From NCBI GenBank assembly GCA_015068175.1, contig SVLA01000050.1, positions 1 to 12,401 of the forward strand: a stretch of 12,401 nucleotides of DNA, given 5' to 3'. The stretch comes from Oscillospiraceae bacterium. GTDB lineage: Bacteria > Bacillota_A > Clostridia > Oscillospirales > Oscillospiraceae. Positions 6,309-12,401 of the stretch are shown here, piece by piece. The number at the start of each line of letters is the position of its first letter. The first letter of the stretch is position 1. The position numbers were made by a program, and so were the translations under genes. The notes beneath the pieces were generated by a model. That model saw nothing but the letters and a program-made list of their open reading frames with translations, was not told the DNA's origin and made no database searches.

Positions 6309-8207
6309 ATGGAACGAGATCCCAAAAACAGCCGGGGGAAGCCGGACGGCACCAATCCCGCCGGCGAAAATAAAAAGGGCAAGAACATCTGGGTGGCCCT
6401 CATCGCCACGGTGGTGGTCGTACTGGTGTTCAGCCTGATATACAACGCCGTGGTGGACAGCCAGTTTGAAAAGGTCACCTTCACCGATTTCATGACCGCC
6501 TTTGAAAACGGCGAGCTGGCTGAGGTGGAGATCCATTCGGATCGGCTCTACTATCTGACCAAGGCCGAGGCCGGCAAGCCGGCCAATCAGCAGGTGATCT
6601 GCTTTACCGGATTGCCCTTCGGCGACGTGCTGGGCCTGGCCCGTGAACTGAAAGACGCCGGCATCGATGTGACCCAGAAGATCACCGAAGATAATTCCGG
6701 GATCATCCTGATTTTGTCTTATGTGGTGATGTTTGCCCTGATCTTCGTGGTCATGCGCAGCCTCACCAAGCGCATGAGCGGCGACGGCATGATGGGCAAC
6801 TTCGGCAAGAGCAAGGCCAAGGTCTATATGGAAAAGCAGACCGGCGTAACATTTAAGGATGTGGCCGGCCAGGACGAAGCCAAGGAGAGTCTGCAGGAGA
6901 TTATCGATTTCCTCCACAATCCCCAAAAATATGTGGCCATCGGCGCCAAAATGCCCAAGGGCGCTCTGCTGGTGGGTTCCCCCGGTACCGGTAAGACCCT
7001 GCTGGCCAAGGCAGTGGCCGGCGAGGCCAATGTGCCGTTTTTCGCCATATCCGGTTCGGATTTTGACGATTCCTTCGTAGGCGTGGGCGCCAGCCGCGTG
7101 CGGGATCTGTTCCAGCAGGCGGCGAAGGTGGCTCCCTGCATCATTTTCATCGATGAGATCGATGCCGTGGGCCGGACCCGGGATGCCCGCTACAGTTACA
7201 ACGAGCAGACTCTGAATCAGCTTCTGGGCGAGATCGACGGTTTCGACTCCAACAAGGGCATCGTGTGTCTTGCGGCCACCAACCGGCCGGAGATCCTGGA
7301 CAAGGCCCTGCTGCGGCCCGGCCGTTTCGATCGGCGGATCATTGTGGATGAGCCCAATTATCAGGGCCGTCTGGACACCCTGAAGGTCCACACCCGGAAG
7401 ATCAAGCTGGCGGAAGATGTGGATCTGAAGCAGATCGCTCAGGCCACCGCCGGCGCCGTGGGCGCGGATCTGGCCAACCTGGTGAACGAGGCCGCTCTGC
7501 GGGCCGTGCGCCACGGACGGGCTTTTGTGACCCAGGAGGATCTGCTGGTATCTCTGGAAAATGTGAGCCTGGGCGCCGAAAAGAAAAACACCGTGCTGAC
7601 CGATACGGAAAAGCGGATGACCTCTTACCATGAAGTAGGCCACGCATTGGTGACTGCGCTGAGCAAGAATTCCAGGCCCGTTTCCAAGATCTCCATCATC
7701 CCCCGTACCTCCGGTTCTCTGGGTGTTACCATGTATACCCAAGAGGGCGAGAAGTTCCTCCACACGCGGGAAGAGTTGATGGCATGGATCTGCGCCTTGC
7801 TGGGCGGCCGGGCTGCCGAGGAAGTGGCCTTCGGCACCATCACCACCGGGGCGTCCAATGACCTGGAGCGGGCCACACAGTTGGCCCGGGATATGGTGGC
7901 GCGGTTCGGCATGAGCAAAGAGCTGGGTCTGCTGGCTCCGGCCAAGGTACAGAATCAATATCTGGACGGGCAGAGCTATCTGGATTGCTCCCAGGAGACC
8001 GCCGCCCAGGTGGACCGGGCCGCGCGGGAACTGCTGGAGCAGTGCTACGCCGAGGATCTGGCCCTGCTGCGGGAAAATCGGGCCCTGTTGGATGAGATCG
8101 CAGAGTATCTGCTGGTCAAGGAGACCATCACCGGCGAGGAGCTGATGGCCTTCGTGAACGCCGCAAAAGCGCCCGCTGAGCCTGCCGGGGAAGGTACGGA
8201 AGAATAA
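6309..8207 (+). CDS. ftsH: FtsH-type membrane AAA+ zinc metalloprotease (divergent paralogue)
   Basis: A 632-residue ATP-dependent membrane protease, normal length for FtsH. Helix 1 is at about 26-48, an extracytoplasmic domain at 50-128, helix 2 at about 130-150, then the AAA+ domain and an M41 peptidase domain. Seen: Walker A GSPGTGKT (223-230), Walker B IIFIDEID (278-285), arginine-finger/SRH stretch RPGRFDR (336-342), zinc motif HEVGH (441-445) and the third ligand D518 in GASNDLE. It should be active. Departures from the usual text: GSPGTGKT for GPPGTGKT, pore-loop region FDDSFVG (252-258) where FVEMFVG is usual, HEVGH for HEAGH, and DARYSYNEQ where an Arg/Gly-rich RGxGxDEREQ loop is usual. 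These suggest a second FtsH in the genome with a specialised substrate set (inference). Monocistronic. Confidence 0.93.
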   Translation: MERDPKNSRGKPDGTNPAGENKKGKNIWVALIATVVVVLVFSLIYNAVVDSQFEKVTFTDFMTAFENGELAEVEIHSDRLYYLTKAEAGKPANQQVICFTGLPFGDVLGLARELKDAGIDVTQKITEDNSGIILILSYVVMFALIFVVMRSLTKRMSGDGMMGNFGKSKAKVYMEKQTGVTFKDVAGQDEAKESLQEIIDFLHNPQKYVAIGAKMPKGALLVGSPGTGKTLLAKAVAGEANVPFFAISGSDFDDSFVGVGASRVRDLFQQAAKVAPCIIFIDEIDAVGRTRDARYSYNEQTLNQLLGEIDGFDSNKGIVCLAATNRPEILDKALLRPGRFDRRIIVDEPNYQGRLDTLKVHTRKIKLAEDVDLKQIAQATAGAVGADLANLVNEAALRAVRHGRAFVTQEDLLVSLENVSLGAEKKNTVLTDTEKRMTSYHEVGHALVTALSKNSRPVSKISIIPRTSGSLGVTMYTQEGEKFLHTREELMAWICALLGGRAAEEVAFGTITTGASNDLERATQLARDMVARFGMSKELGLLAPAKVQNQYLDGQSYLDCSQETAAQVDRAARELLEQCYAEDLALLRENRALLDEIAEYLLVKETITGEELMAFVNAAKAPAEPAGEGTEE

Positions 8208-8214
8208 ATGATCG

Positions 8215-8244
8215 GGTCCGGGTGCCAAGATCTGCACCCGGACC
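8215..8244 (+). terminator. Stem-loop after ftsH
   Basis: A perfect 11-bp stem GGTCCGGGTGC/GCACCCGGACC (8215-8225 and 8234-8244) has an 8-nt loop and starts 8 nt after the stop codon. No T-run follows, so it may be a weak terminator or a 3'-end-protecting hairpin. Confidence 0.55.
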
Positions 8245-8279
8245 ACGGATATTCGATGAAAATTTTCCATTTTCACCCC

Positions 8280-8308
8280 TTTACAAATGGGAAAAAGCCT
8301 GCTATAAT
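8280..8308 (+). promoter_or_regulatory. Promoter of tRNA-Arg
   Basis: -35 TTTACA (8280-8285), 17 nt, then -10 TATAAT (8303-8308) preceded by TGC (extended -10). Predicted start is near 8315, about 15 nt before the tRNA. Confidence 0.85.
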
Positions 8309-8329
8309 ACTCTGGCTGTGAATGCAGAT

Positions 8330-8405
8330 GCACCGGTGGCTCAATGGATAGAGCATCGGATTCCGGTTCCGAGGGTTGGGGGTTCGAGTCCCTTCCGGTG
8401 TACCA
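8330..8405 (+). tRNA. tRNA-Arg (anticodon CCG)
   Basis: A 76-nt cloverleaf with encoded CCA. Acceptor GCACCGG pairs with CCGGTGT (a G-T at the end), D-arm GCTC/GAGC, anticodon stem TCGGA/TCCGA with loop TTCCGGT so the anticodon is CCG, and T-loop TTCGAGT. It reads CGG codons. The gene is preceded by its own promoter and followed 5 nt later by a hairpin terminator. It sits at the boundary between GC-rich core genes and an AT-richer segment. Confidence 0.95.
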
Positions 8406-8410
8406 AGAGT

Positions 8411-8464
8411 AACAAATCCGAACTTTTTACCAGTTGGTGAAGGGTTCGGATTTGTTGTTTTTTT
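8411..8464 (+). terminator. Long hairpin terminator of tRNA-Arg (repeat copy 1)
   Basis: A perfect 13-bp stem AACAAATCCGAAC/GTTCGGATTTGTT (8411-8423 and 8444-8456) extends inward through wobble pairs to about 21 bp around an AGTT loop. A T-rich tail follows (8458-8464). Positions 8412-8460 match 9244-9292 at 46 of 49 bases. Confidence 0.9.
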
Positions 8465-8505
8465 CAATCGGTGACTCGAAGTATAAAATCTGACTATCGA
8501 GGAAT

Positions 8506-8518
8506 TGGCAGTCTGCCA
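8506..8518. promoter_or_regulatory. Short palindrome upstream of the AT-rich membrane gene
   Basis: TGGCAG-T-CTGCCA is a perfect 13-bp palindrome 29 bp before the -35 element of the next gene. It could be an operator, but nothing else supports that. Confidence 0.25.
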
Positions 8519-8546
8519 TCCTAAGCGACGGTTTATCAGCTAAATA

Positions 8547-8575
8547 TTGATTTTGACAGAGAGTTTGAGTATAAT
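8547..8575 (+). promoter_or_regulatory. Promoter of the two-helix membrane protein gene
   Basis: -35 TTGATT (8547-8552), 17 nt, then -10 TATAAT (8570-8575). A better -35 match, TTGACA at 8553-8558, is only 11 nt from the -10 and so is wrongly spaced. The leader would be only about 12 nt, containing GAGGTGG. Confidence 0.7.
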
Positions 8576-8593
8576 CTAAGCGAGGTGGTTCAT

Positions 8594-9172
8594 ATGGACG
8601 GATACATTAAAAACAAAACAGAGGCGATTCAGTCTGTAAGAAGAAATATTTTGGGTAAATATTCGATCACCTTCTTGATTCTAGTCCTTATACCAGTTTG
8701 GCTGTTTGCGTTAGCAGCTAATCAACACCCTGACAAGTGGACACACACAGAGATTGTATTTTCCCACATTTCGCAGGAGCGAATCGGCTTGCAACGTGGG
8801 CGTAGCTATGTGCTGAATACAAAGGACGGAAAGCAATTTGTAATCAAATCAAAGTTTGTAAATGTCGATGACTTATCTGATTGTTTGATTTCTGGAAACA
8901 CATATCGCATAGCGTTTTCCAACACAATAGCTGGTGGAGATCATATGGAAGCGTTGTCTAACGATAACATAGTTATCCAGAATTTAGAAGAATCAATTGG
9001 ACAATGGGAACGGGAACAACAGGAGTCTGTCACAGCAATCATAGTAACACTTATTATCGAAGCCGTTGCTTTGATTCTTATTGATAGGCTTTGGTGCAAA
9101 AAAGAATATTACGAACTACAAAAACTGAAAGCGGACATAAAGCGTCGCGAAGAGCGAATAGGGAACAAGTGA
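8594..9172 (+). CDS. Two-helix membrane protein of unknown function
   Basis: I do not recognise a family. The protein has 192 residues: a short basic N-terminus, a membrane helix (about 25-43), roughly 100 extracytoplasmic residues with a beta-rich look (SYVLNTKDGKQFVIKSKF), a second helix (about 144-164) and a charged, helical C-terminal tail (KLKADIKRREERIGNK). The likely topology is both ends in the cytoplasm. ATG at 8594 is chosen because GAGGTGG lies 5 nt upstream; a GTG nine bases earlier sits inside that binding site. Codon use is AT-rich (32-42% GC in three 60-base lines I counted), against about 70% in one ftsH line, so transfer from elsewhere is likely. It has its own promoter and is bracketed by two copies of the tRNA terminator hairpin, making a stand-alone cassette. 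Confidence 0.8.
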   Translation: MDGYIKNKTEAIQSVRRNILGKYSITFLILVLIPVWLFALAANQHPDKWTHTEIVFSHISQERIGLQRGRSYVLNTKDGKQFVIKSKFVNVDDLSDCLISGNTYRIAFSNTIAGGDHMEALSNDNIVIQNLEESIGQWEREQQESVTAIIVTLIIEAVALILIDRLWCKKEYYELQKLKADIKRREERIGNK

Positions 9173-9243
9173 GCCCACTTCCTCAGAAAAGGCAACCTCC
9201 CAGTCGGGGATTCTATCAAAATATGTGCCCCAATGCAAACAGT

Positions 9244-9297
9244 ACAAATCCGAGCTTTTTACCAGTTGGTGAAAGGATCGGATTTGTTGTTTCTTTT
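9244..9297 (+). terminator. Hairpin terminator, repeat copy 2
   Basis: Stem ACAAATCCGA/TCGGATTTGT (9244-9253 and 9278-9287), the same ACCAGTTGGT core as copy 1 and a TTTCTTTT tail. It differs from copy 1 at three of 49 bases (8422/9254, 8442/9274, 8445/9277); two of these fall in paired positions and turn an A-T pair into a G-A mismatch. It probably ends the two-helix membrane protein transcript. Confidence 0.8.
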
Positions 9298-9369
9298 ACA
9301 TATCCCCATTAAAGTACGGTTAGCAAGATTTTAAGGCGTTACGTATAGCGCCACTTCCATGTAAACGAT
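9298..9369. other. Intergenic, no gene seen
   Basis: A short segment between two terminators. It holds a small GGCG/CGCC hairpin near 9334-9351 but no reading frame with a ribosome binding site and no promoter. It may be a remnant of an older transcript served by the terminator that follows. Confidence 0.4.
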
Positions 9370-9410
9370 GGGCTGCTGCAGGACTCCGGTTTTGCAGCAG
9401 TCCCTTTTTT
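9370..9410 (+). terminator. Intrinsic terminator upstream of the surface-protein operon
   Basis: CTGCTGCA (9373-9380) pairs with TGCAGCAG (9393-9400), extended by GGG (9370-9372)/CCC (9402-9404) across one bulged T, with a 12-nt loop and a run of six T. No obvious gene lies directly before it, so it isolates the downstream operon or marks a lost gene. Confidence 0.8.
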
Positions 9411-9415
9411 CTATC

Positions 9416-9461
9416 CTTTCGTCCCGCGTCATTGTAACATCGACGAAAGACCGGGCTTTCG
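9416..9461. promoter_or_regulatory. Competing inverted repeats upstream of the operon promoter
   Basis: CTTTCGTC (9416-9423) pairs with GACGAAAG (9442-9449). The core CGAAAG (9444-9449) can instead pair with CTTTCG (9456-9461). The repeats lie 14-60 bp before the -35 element, so as DNA they could bind a dimeric regulator; they are outside the predicted transcript. Function is speculative. Confidence 0.3.
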
Positions 9462-9474
9462 AGAGGCGGAGGGG

Positions 9475-9502
9475 TTGCATTTTCGTTTTTCTGTAGTATA
9501 AT
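9475..9502 (+). promoter_or_regulatory. Promoter of the coiled-coil / signal peptidase / surface protein operon
   Basis: -35 TTGCAT (9475-9480), 16 nt, then -10 TATAAT (9497-9502). The start is near 9509, giving a leader of about 50 nt before the TTG start at 9560. Confidence 0.75.
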
Positions 9503-9559
9503 AATAATGTGTTAATAGGGGATCTGTTTCTGCAAATATTGACAAGGAGGCGCGTCGAT

Positions 9560-9889
9560 TTGACGGAAAAAGAGTTGAGAAAACTGAACCGCTATCAGTT
9601 GCTGGAATTACTGATTATGCAAACGGAACGTGCGGATCAACTGGAGGCCAAAGTAAAGCTTGCGGAAAAGCAGTTGGTGGATCAAATGCTTCAAATTACG
9701 CCGCTGGGCTCGATTGCGGAGGTTTCCCTCCAGGTGGAAGGCGTGTTTCAGGCGGCGCAAAAGGCTGCGGATATGTACATAGACGCGGCGAAAAAGAAAG
9801 CGGAAGAAATTGAGGCGGAAGCGCGTAAACAAAGTGCGGAAATTCTTGCTCAAGCGATGGAGGAAGCACGTCGCATCAAAGGTGAATGA
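9560..9889 (+). CDS. Small coiled-coil protein linked to signal peptidase
   Basis: A 109-residue cytosolic protein without membrane helices. Residues 1-19 form a short helical LNRYQLLELL motif, 20-46 a first coiled coil, 47-63 a hinge with PLGSIAEVSLQVEGVF, and 65-109 a second Ala/Lys/Glu-rich coiled coil (AAKKKAEEIEAEARKQ). TTG at 9560 is preferred because AAGGAGG lies 9 nt upstream; an in-frame GTG at 9509 coincides with the predicted transcription start and has no binding site. Small proteins of this text type occur, to my recollection, next to signal peptidase and surface-protein genes in Clostridia; no function is established. It is the first gene of the operon, with 6 nt to the next ATG. 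A scaffold or cytosolic partner of the export/processing unit is a guess. Confidence 0.8.
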   Translation: MTEKELRKLNRYQLLELLIMQTERADQLEAKVKLAEKQLVDQMLQITPLGSIAEVSLQVEGVFQAAQKAADMYIDAAKKKAEEIEAEARKQSAEILAQAMEEARRIKGE

Positions 9890-9895
9890 TAACAT

Positions 9896-10492
9896 ATGAA
9901 AAAGCATGGTGGAAAGCACGGCAAGCAGGAGCAGCTGTCCGCAGGGGAACTGAAAAAAGAGCTGAAGCGGGAGCGCTATGTGCGCCGTTTTCGCAGATTG
10001 CTCCGAAGTACCGTCAATGCGTTGATCGTGGTTGCCGCGGTGGCGGCCCTGGTGGCGACGCTGCTTTTGCCGGTGCTGCAAATTGCGGGTACCAGTATGG
10101 AGCCAACTTTGAACGACGGAGATATTGTTCTTTTGGTAAAAAAGAAGAATTTGCAAACCGGTGATCTTTGCGCGTTCTATTATTCCAATAAGATATTGAT
10201 CAAACGGGTCATTGCGACCCCGGGAGACTATATCTGGATCGAATCCGATGGCACCGTCTTCCTTAACGGAACGCCGTTGGACGAGCCCTACATCAGCGAA
10301 AAGGCGCTGGGTGAATGCGATGTGGAATTTCCGTATCAAGTACCGGAAAACTGTTATTTTGTCATGGGCGATAAAAGAGAAACATCCATTGACAGCCGCA
10401 GCAGCGTGATCGGCTGCGTCGCTGAAGATCAAATCATTGGCAAGATTTTTTGCAAACTCTGGCCTTTATCGGAATTCGAGTTTATGGATTAG
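9896..10492 (+). CDS. Type I signal peptidase
   Basis: A 198-residue membrane peptidase (S26 family) that removes signal peptides on the outer face of the membrane. A Lys/Arg-rich cytoplasmic N-terminus of about 38 residues is followed by a single anchor helix (about 40-60) and the catalytic domain. The Ser/Lys dyad is clear: S67 in GTSMEPTL and K103 in LIKRVIATPGD. Box E-like VMGDKRETSIDSR (156-168) has Lys where GDN is usual, a conservative oddity. Being encoded between a coiled-coil gene and a large surface protein, it is probably a dedicated enzyme for that protein or its partners, as in pilus loci; housekeeping SPase elsewhere in the genome is expected. AAAGGTG lies about 11 nt upstream of the ATG, overlapping the end of the previous gene, which suggests translational coupling. 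Confidence 0.93.
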   Translation: MKKHGGKHGKQEQLSAGELKKELKRERYVRRFRRLLRSTVNALIVVAAVAALVATLLLPVLQIAGTSMEPTLNDGDIVLLVKKKNLQTGDLCAFYYSNKILIKRVIATPGDYIWIESDGTVFLNGTPLDEPYISEKALGECDVEFPYQVPENCYFVMGDKRETSIDSRSSVIGCVAEDQIIGKIFCKLWPLSEFEFMD

Positions 10493-10526
10493 CACCTAAT
10501 CAAACTGCTTGAAAGGAGGTGTGATC

Positions 10527-12401
10527 TTGCCGGAGAACAGAGAGAAACTTTTGGAACAATTGAATATTGGCAGCAAAGACCGGCATAATCTCCGGCAGAT
10601 CGTCCCAATCCTTTCATTCTTGGTGGTGCTGATCGTTTTTTGGAGCCTGAAACTGACCGGCATCGGCATCGCAGGTGAGGCGTTCTGCGGCAAAGCGGAG
10701 CATGCGCATACAGAAGAATGTATCAACTGCACCGCTGAGGAGCATATTCATGATGCCGGTTGTTACAGCAATATCAACGCCGGACTGGAAACCGGTGATG
10801 ACTGGGAACTGACCTTTGCGGATATGGTGCGTGGCCCAACCACAAAGTATAATGTGGTTTTGGTGGCCCGGTCGCAGGTGGGTTATGCCGAGAATACCCT
10901 GAATTTCCAGGTGGATGCCCAAGGTGTTCGCCGGGGTATTACAAGGTACGGACAATGGTACGGCAATCCCTACGGTGATTGGTCGGCGATGTTCGTTTCG
11001 TTCTGCCTGGAGTACGCAGGGGCAAGAGATTTACCAAGGAATGCCGGACCGGAAGCTATGCGTTTGGAATGGCAGGCAGAGGGACTGTATAAAACCACCC
11101 AGGAGCTTTCGCCGGAAATCGGCAACATAGTCTTTCTTCGCAAGGGAGAAACAGAAAAATCCGGTGCCAACGCAGTGGCCGTGATCGTTGGTGTGGACGA
11201 TACCGCCCTTACGGTCATTGAAGGCGATTTGGATAACTCCGTTGTCCAAACGCAATATGCATTGGATGATACCGCAATTATGGGTTACGGTGTGGTAACG
11301 GAAGCGGAGAGCATCGTTGTTTTGAGTGAAGCAAATGCTGTGGCCGTGGACTATACGATCTGGCTGGACGGCACGGACGGCGGCCTTCCGTTCCTGACCG
11401 GATCGCCGAACACCGCTTATACCGTCCAGGGCGGCAGCACTTTGAAGCTGCCCACGGAATGGACTTCTCCCAGCAAGTACAGCTACAAGTTACAGGGCTG
11501 GTACGATATAACCAACAATCGGTACTATCCTGCCGGCGGGGAAATGGAGGTGACCGGAAATGCGGTGCTCTACGCAGATTGGGTTGCAGCCACATATGAT
11601 ATCGGCGTGTTTAATGCGCAGGTCGCGGATACGGTCAGCACCAACGAATTTGTTACTACCCATCTGTTCGACTACAATTCCCTGTTTAATATCTTGTCTT
11701 CCAAGGCCCAGATCACCGTCAACGCATCGTCCCACTCCGAAACGTGGTCTACGGTTAACAGCGGAAATGTGGGCTACATGGATCGGGAGACCTTGAACTT
11801 CGTGTTTATTGACGGCGCGCCCAATTATCAAAACGGCAATTTGGCTTACTCCAATAACCGTCAGACCCACAATACATATCCGGGCGCCGGCATCGTCACC
11901 AGTGGGATCTATAATACGGCGCGCTACCATGCGCTGTTCGATACGGAAGATGCCCTGGGCAAAAAATACTTGGGAACGGGCGATTATCTGTTCCAGATCA
12001 TGACCGATCCCGATGATGAATACTACGGATATTACTACTACGATTCCCAGCGCAACGCGGCATCGTATAACCAAAGTCAAGGCCGCTTCTATGTTTACGA
12101 GTATTTGGAAGCGCCCTCGGATTCTGTGGGCGACACCAATTCGGGCTTCCTGCCCTTCAATTCGCCATACGCCAATCTGAACGGCAATAATACAGGAACC
12201 TATACCTACAGCGGACTGAACGGGGAATACGCAGGCGTGAATCATTTCCAGTATGCCGCGGGTTACTCCAACAGCGACCAGGTCCTGGCGAACTTTGCCT
12301 ATGGCATGCGTACAGAAATTCGGTTCTATCTTCCGGACGATACCGGAACCAACGGAAATAAAGACCTCTACGGAAACGATATGCACTTCCATTTCTCCGG
12401 T
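10527..12401 (+). CDS. Large multidomain surface protein with CHAP-like pseudo-domain, N-terminal part
   Basis: Partial: 625 codons, open to the right edge. TTG start with AAAGGAGGTG 7 nt upstream. Order: cytoplasmic tail 1-23; signal/anchor helix 25-46; two tandem C-x4-H-x-H-x3-C units (C54/H59/H61/C65 and C68/H73/H75/C79), probably metal binding; a CHAP/NlpC-like domain, about 105-257 (SQVGYAEN, RYGQWYGNPYGDWSAMFVSFCLEYAG); a Listeria-Bacteroides repeat, about 296-354 (LQGWYD...LYADW); then Tyr/Asn-rich adhesin sequence ending in DMHFHFSG, which looks like the entry to a fibro-slime/PA14-type FSGDDDVWV domain. In the CHAP-like part the catalytic Cys is S153 and the His position (usual DHVGIV) reads NAVAVI, A216. 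The rest, presumably with repeats and a wall anchor, lies outside the window. A cell-surface adhesin or binding protein is the likely role; the missing C-terminus limits certainty. Confidence 0.85.
   Translation, partial: MPENREKLLEQLNIGSKDRHNLRQIVPILSFLVVLIVFWSLKLTGIGIAGEAFCGKAEHAHTEECINCTAEEHIHDAGCYSNINAGLETGDDWELTFADMVRGPTTKYNVVLVARSQVGYAENTLNFQVDAQGVRRGITRYGQWYGNPYGDWSAMFVSFCLEYAGARDLPRNAGPEAMRLEWQAEGLYKTTQELSPEIGNIVFLRKGETEKSGANAVAVIVGVDDTALTVIEGDLDNSVVQTQYALDDTAIMGYGVVTEAESIVVLSEANAVAVDYTIWLDGTDGGLPFLTGSPNTAYTVQGGSTLKLPTEWTSPSKYSYKLQGWYDITNNRYYPAGGEMEVTGNAVLYADWVAATYDIGVFNAQVADTVSTNEFVTTHLFDYNSLFNILSSKAQITVNASSHSETWSTVNSGNVGYMDRETLNFVFIDGAPNYQNGNLAYSNNRQTHNTYPGAGIVTSGIYNTARYHALFDTEDALGKKYLGTGDYLFQIMTDPDDEYYGYYYYDSQRNAASYNQSQGRFYVYEYLEAPSDSVGDTNSGFLPFNSPYANLNGNNTGTYTYSGLNGEYAGVNHFQYAAGYSNSDQVLANFAYGMRTEIRFYLPDDTGTNGNKDLYGNDMHFHFSG

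Noticed and set aside
6258..8333. 691-codon open frame on the minus strand opposite ftsH
   Set aside because: Mirror of ftsH codon bias; reads through intergenic DNA and into the tRNA region.
8222..8467. Short frames over the tRNA on both strands (text such as GTRTPNPRNRNPMLYPLSHRC)
   Set aside because: This is a well-known spurious translation of tRNA genes.
8411..9297. CRISPR-like or attachment-site reading of the paired repeat
   Set aside because: Only two copies, each a hairpin with a T-tail; the tRNA 3' end itself is not duplicated, so it is not a normal tRNA attachment site pair.
9091..9312. 73-codon frame overlapping the end of the two-helix membrane gene
   Set aside because: It overlaps a better gene, lacks a ribosome binding site and runs through the terminator hairpin.
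11490..12392. 300-codon minus-strand frame opposite the surface protein
   Set aside because: The plus-strand frame is open for 625 codons with recognisable domains; the minus frame is a mirror without motif or start signals.

Overview
The window looks like chromosomal DNA of a GC-rich gut-type Firmicute, probably class Clostridia (Oscillospiraceae/Ruminococcaceae-like). The clues are strong AAGGAGG-type ribosome binding sites, textbook TTGnnn-17-TATAAT promoters, a paralogous FtsH, an EF-G-like paralogue, and a surface protein with Cys/His repeats, a CHAP-like fold and a Listeria-Bacteroides repeat. The family-level placement is inference; no rRNA or other marker is present.

Left part (1-8.2 kb, GC-rich, about 70% in a sampled ftsH stretch). 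The minus strand carries the first 342 codons of an EF-G-like translational GTPase with its own promoter, then a 466-bp gap with a palindromic repeat element and a terminator. Next is a two-gene minus-strand operon: rlmB (23S rRNA 2'-O-methyltransferase), followed 12 nt later by a 686-residue membrane protein that I read as a catalytically dead P1B-type ATPase. Divergently transcribed on the plus strand are an MdoB/LtaS-like phosphoglycerol transferase and a divergent ftsH. Every transcription unit in this part has a recognisable promoter, and two have hairpin terminators.

Middle (8.2-9.4 kb). A tRNA-Arg(CCG) gene, with promoter and a very long hairpin terminator, marks a sharp drop in GC. 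Just after it lies a 192-residue two-helix membrane protein of unknown function (about 32-42% GC in sampled lines). It is bracketed by two near-identical copies (46 of 49 bases) of the tRNA terminator hairpin, in the same orientation.

Right part (9.4-12.4 kb, about 50% GC). A plus-strand operon encodes a small coiled-coil protein, a type I signal peptidase and the first 625 residues of a large surface protein that runs off the end. The surface protein has a membrane/signal segment, two tandem C-x4-H-x-H-x3-C motifs, a CHAP-like domain in which the catalytic Cys and His appear as Ser and Ala, a Listeria-Bacteroides repeat, and the beginning of what looks like a fibro-slime/PA14-like domain. 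The likely logic is a dedicated export/processing peptidase made together with its adhesin-like client.

Main points for follow-up: the pseudo-P-type ATPase cotranscribed with rlmB, the inactivated CHAP domain in a surface-protein/signal-peptidase operon, and the terminator-flanked AT-rich cassette beside tRNA-Arg.
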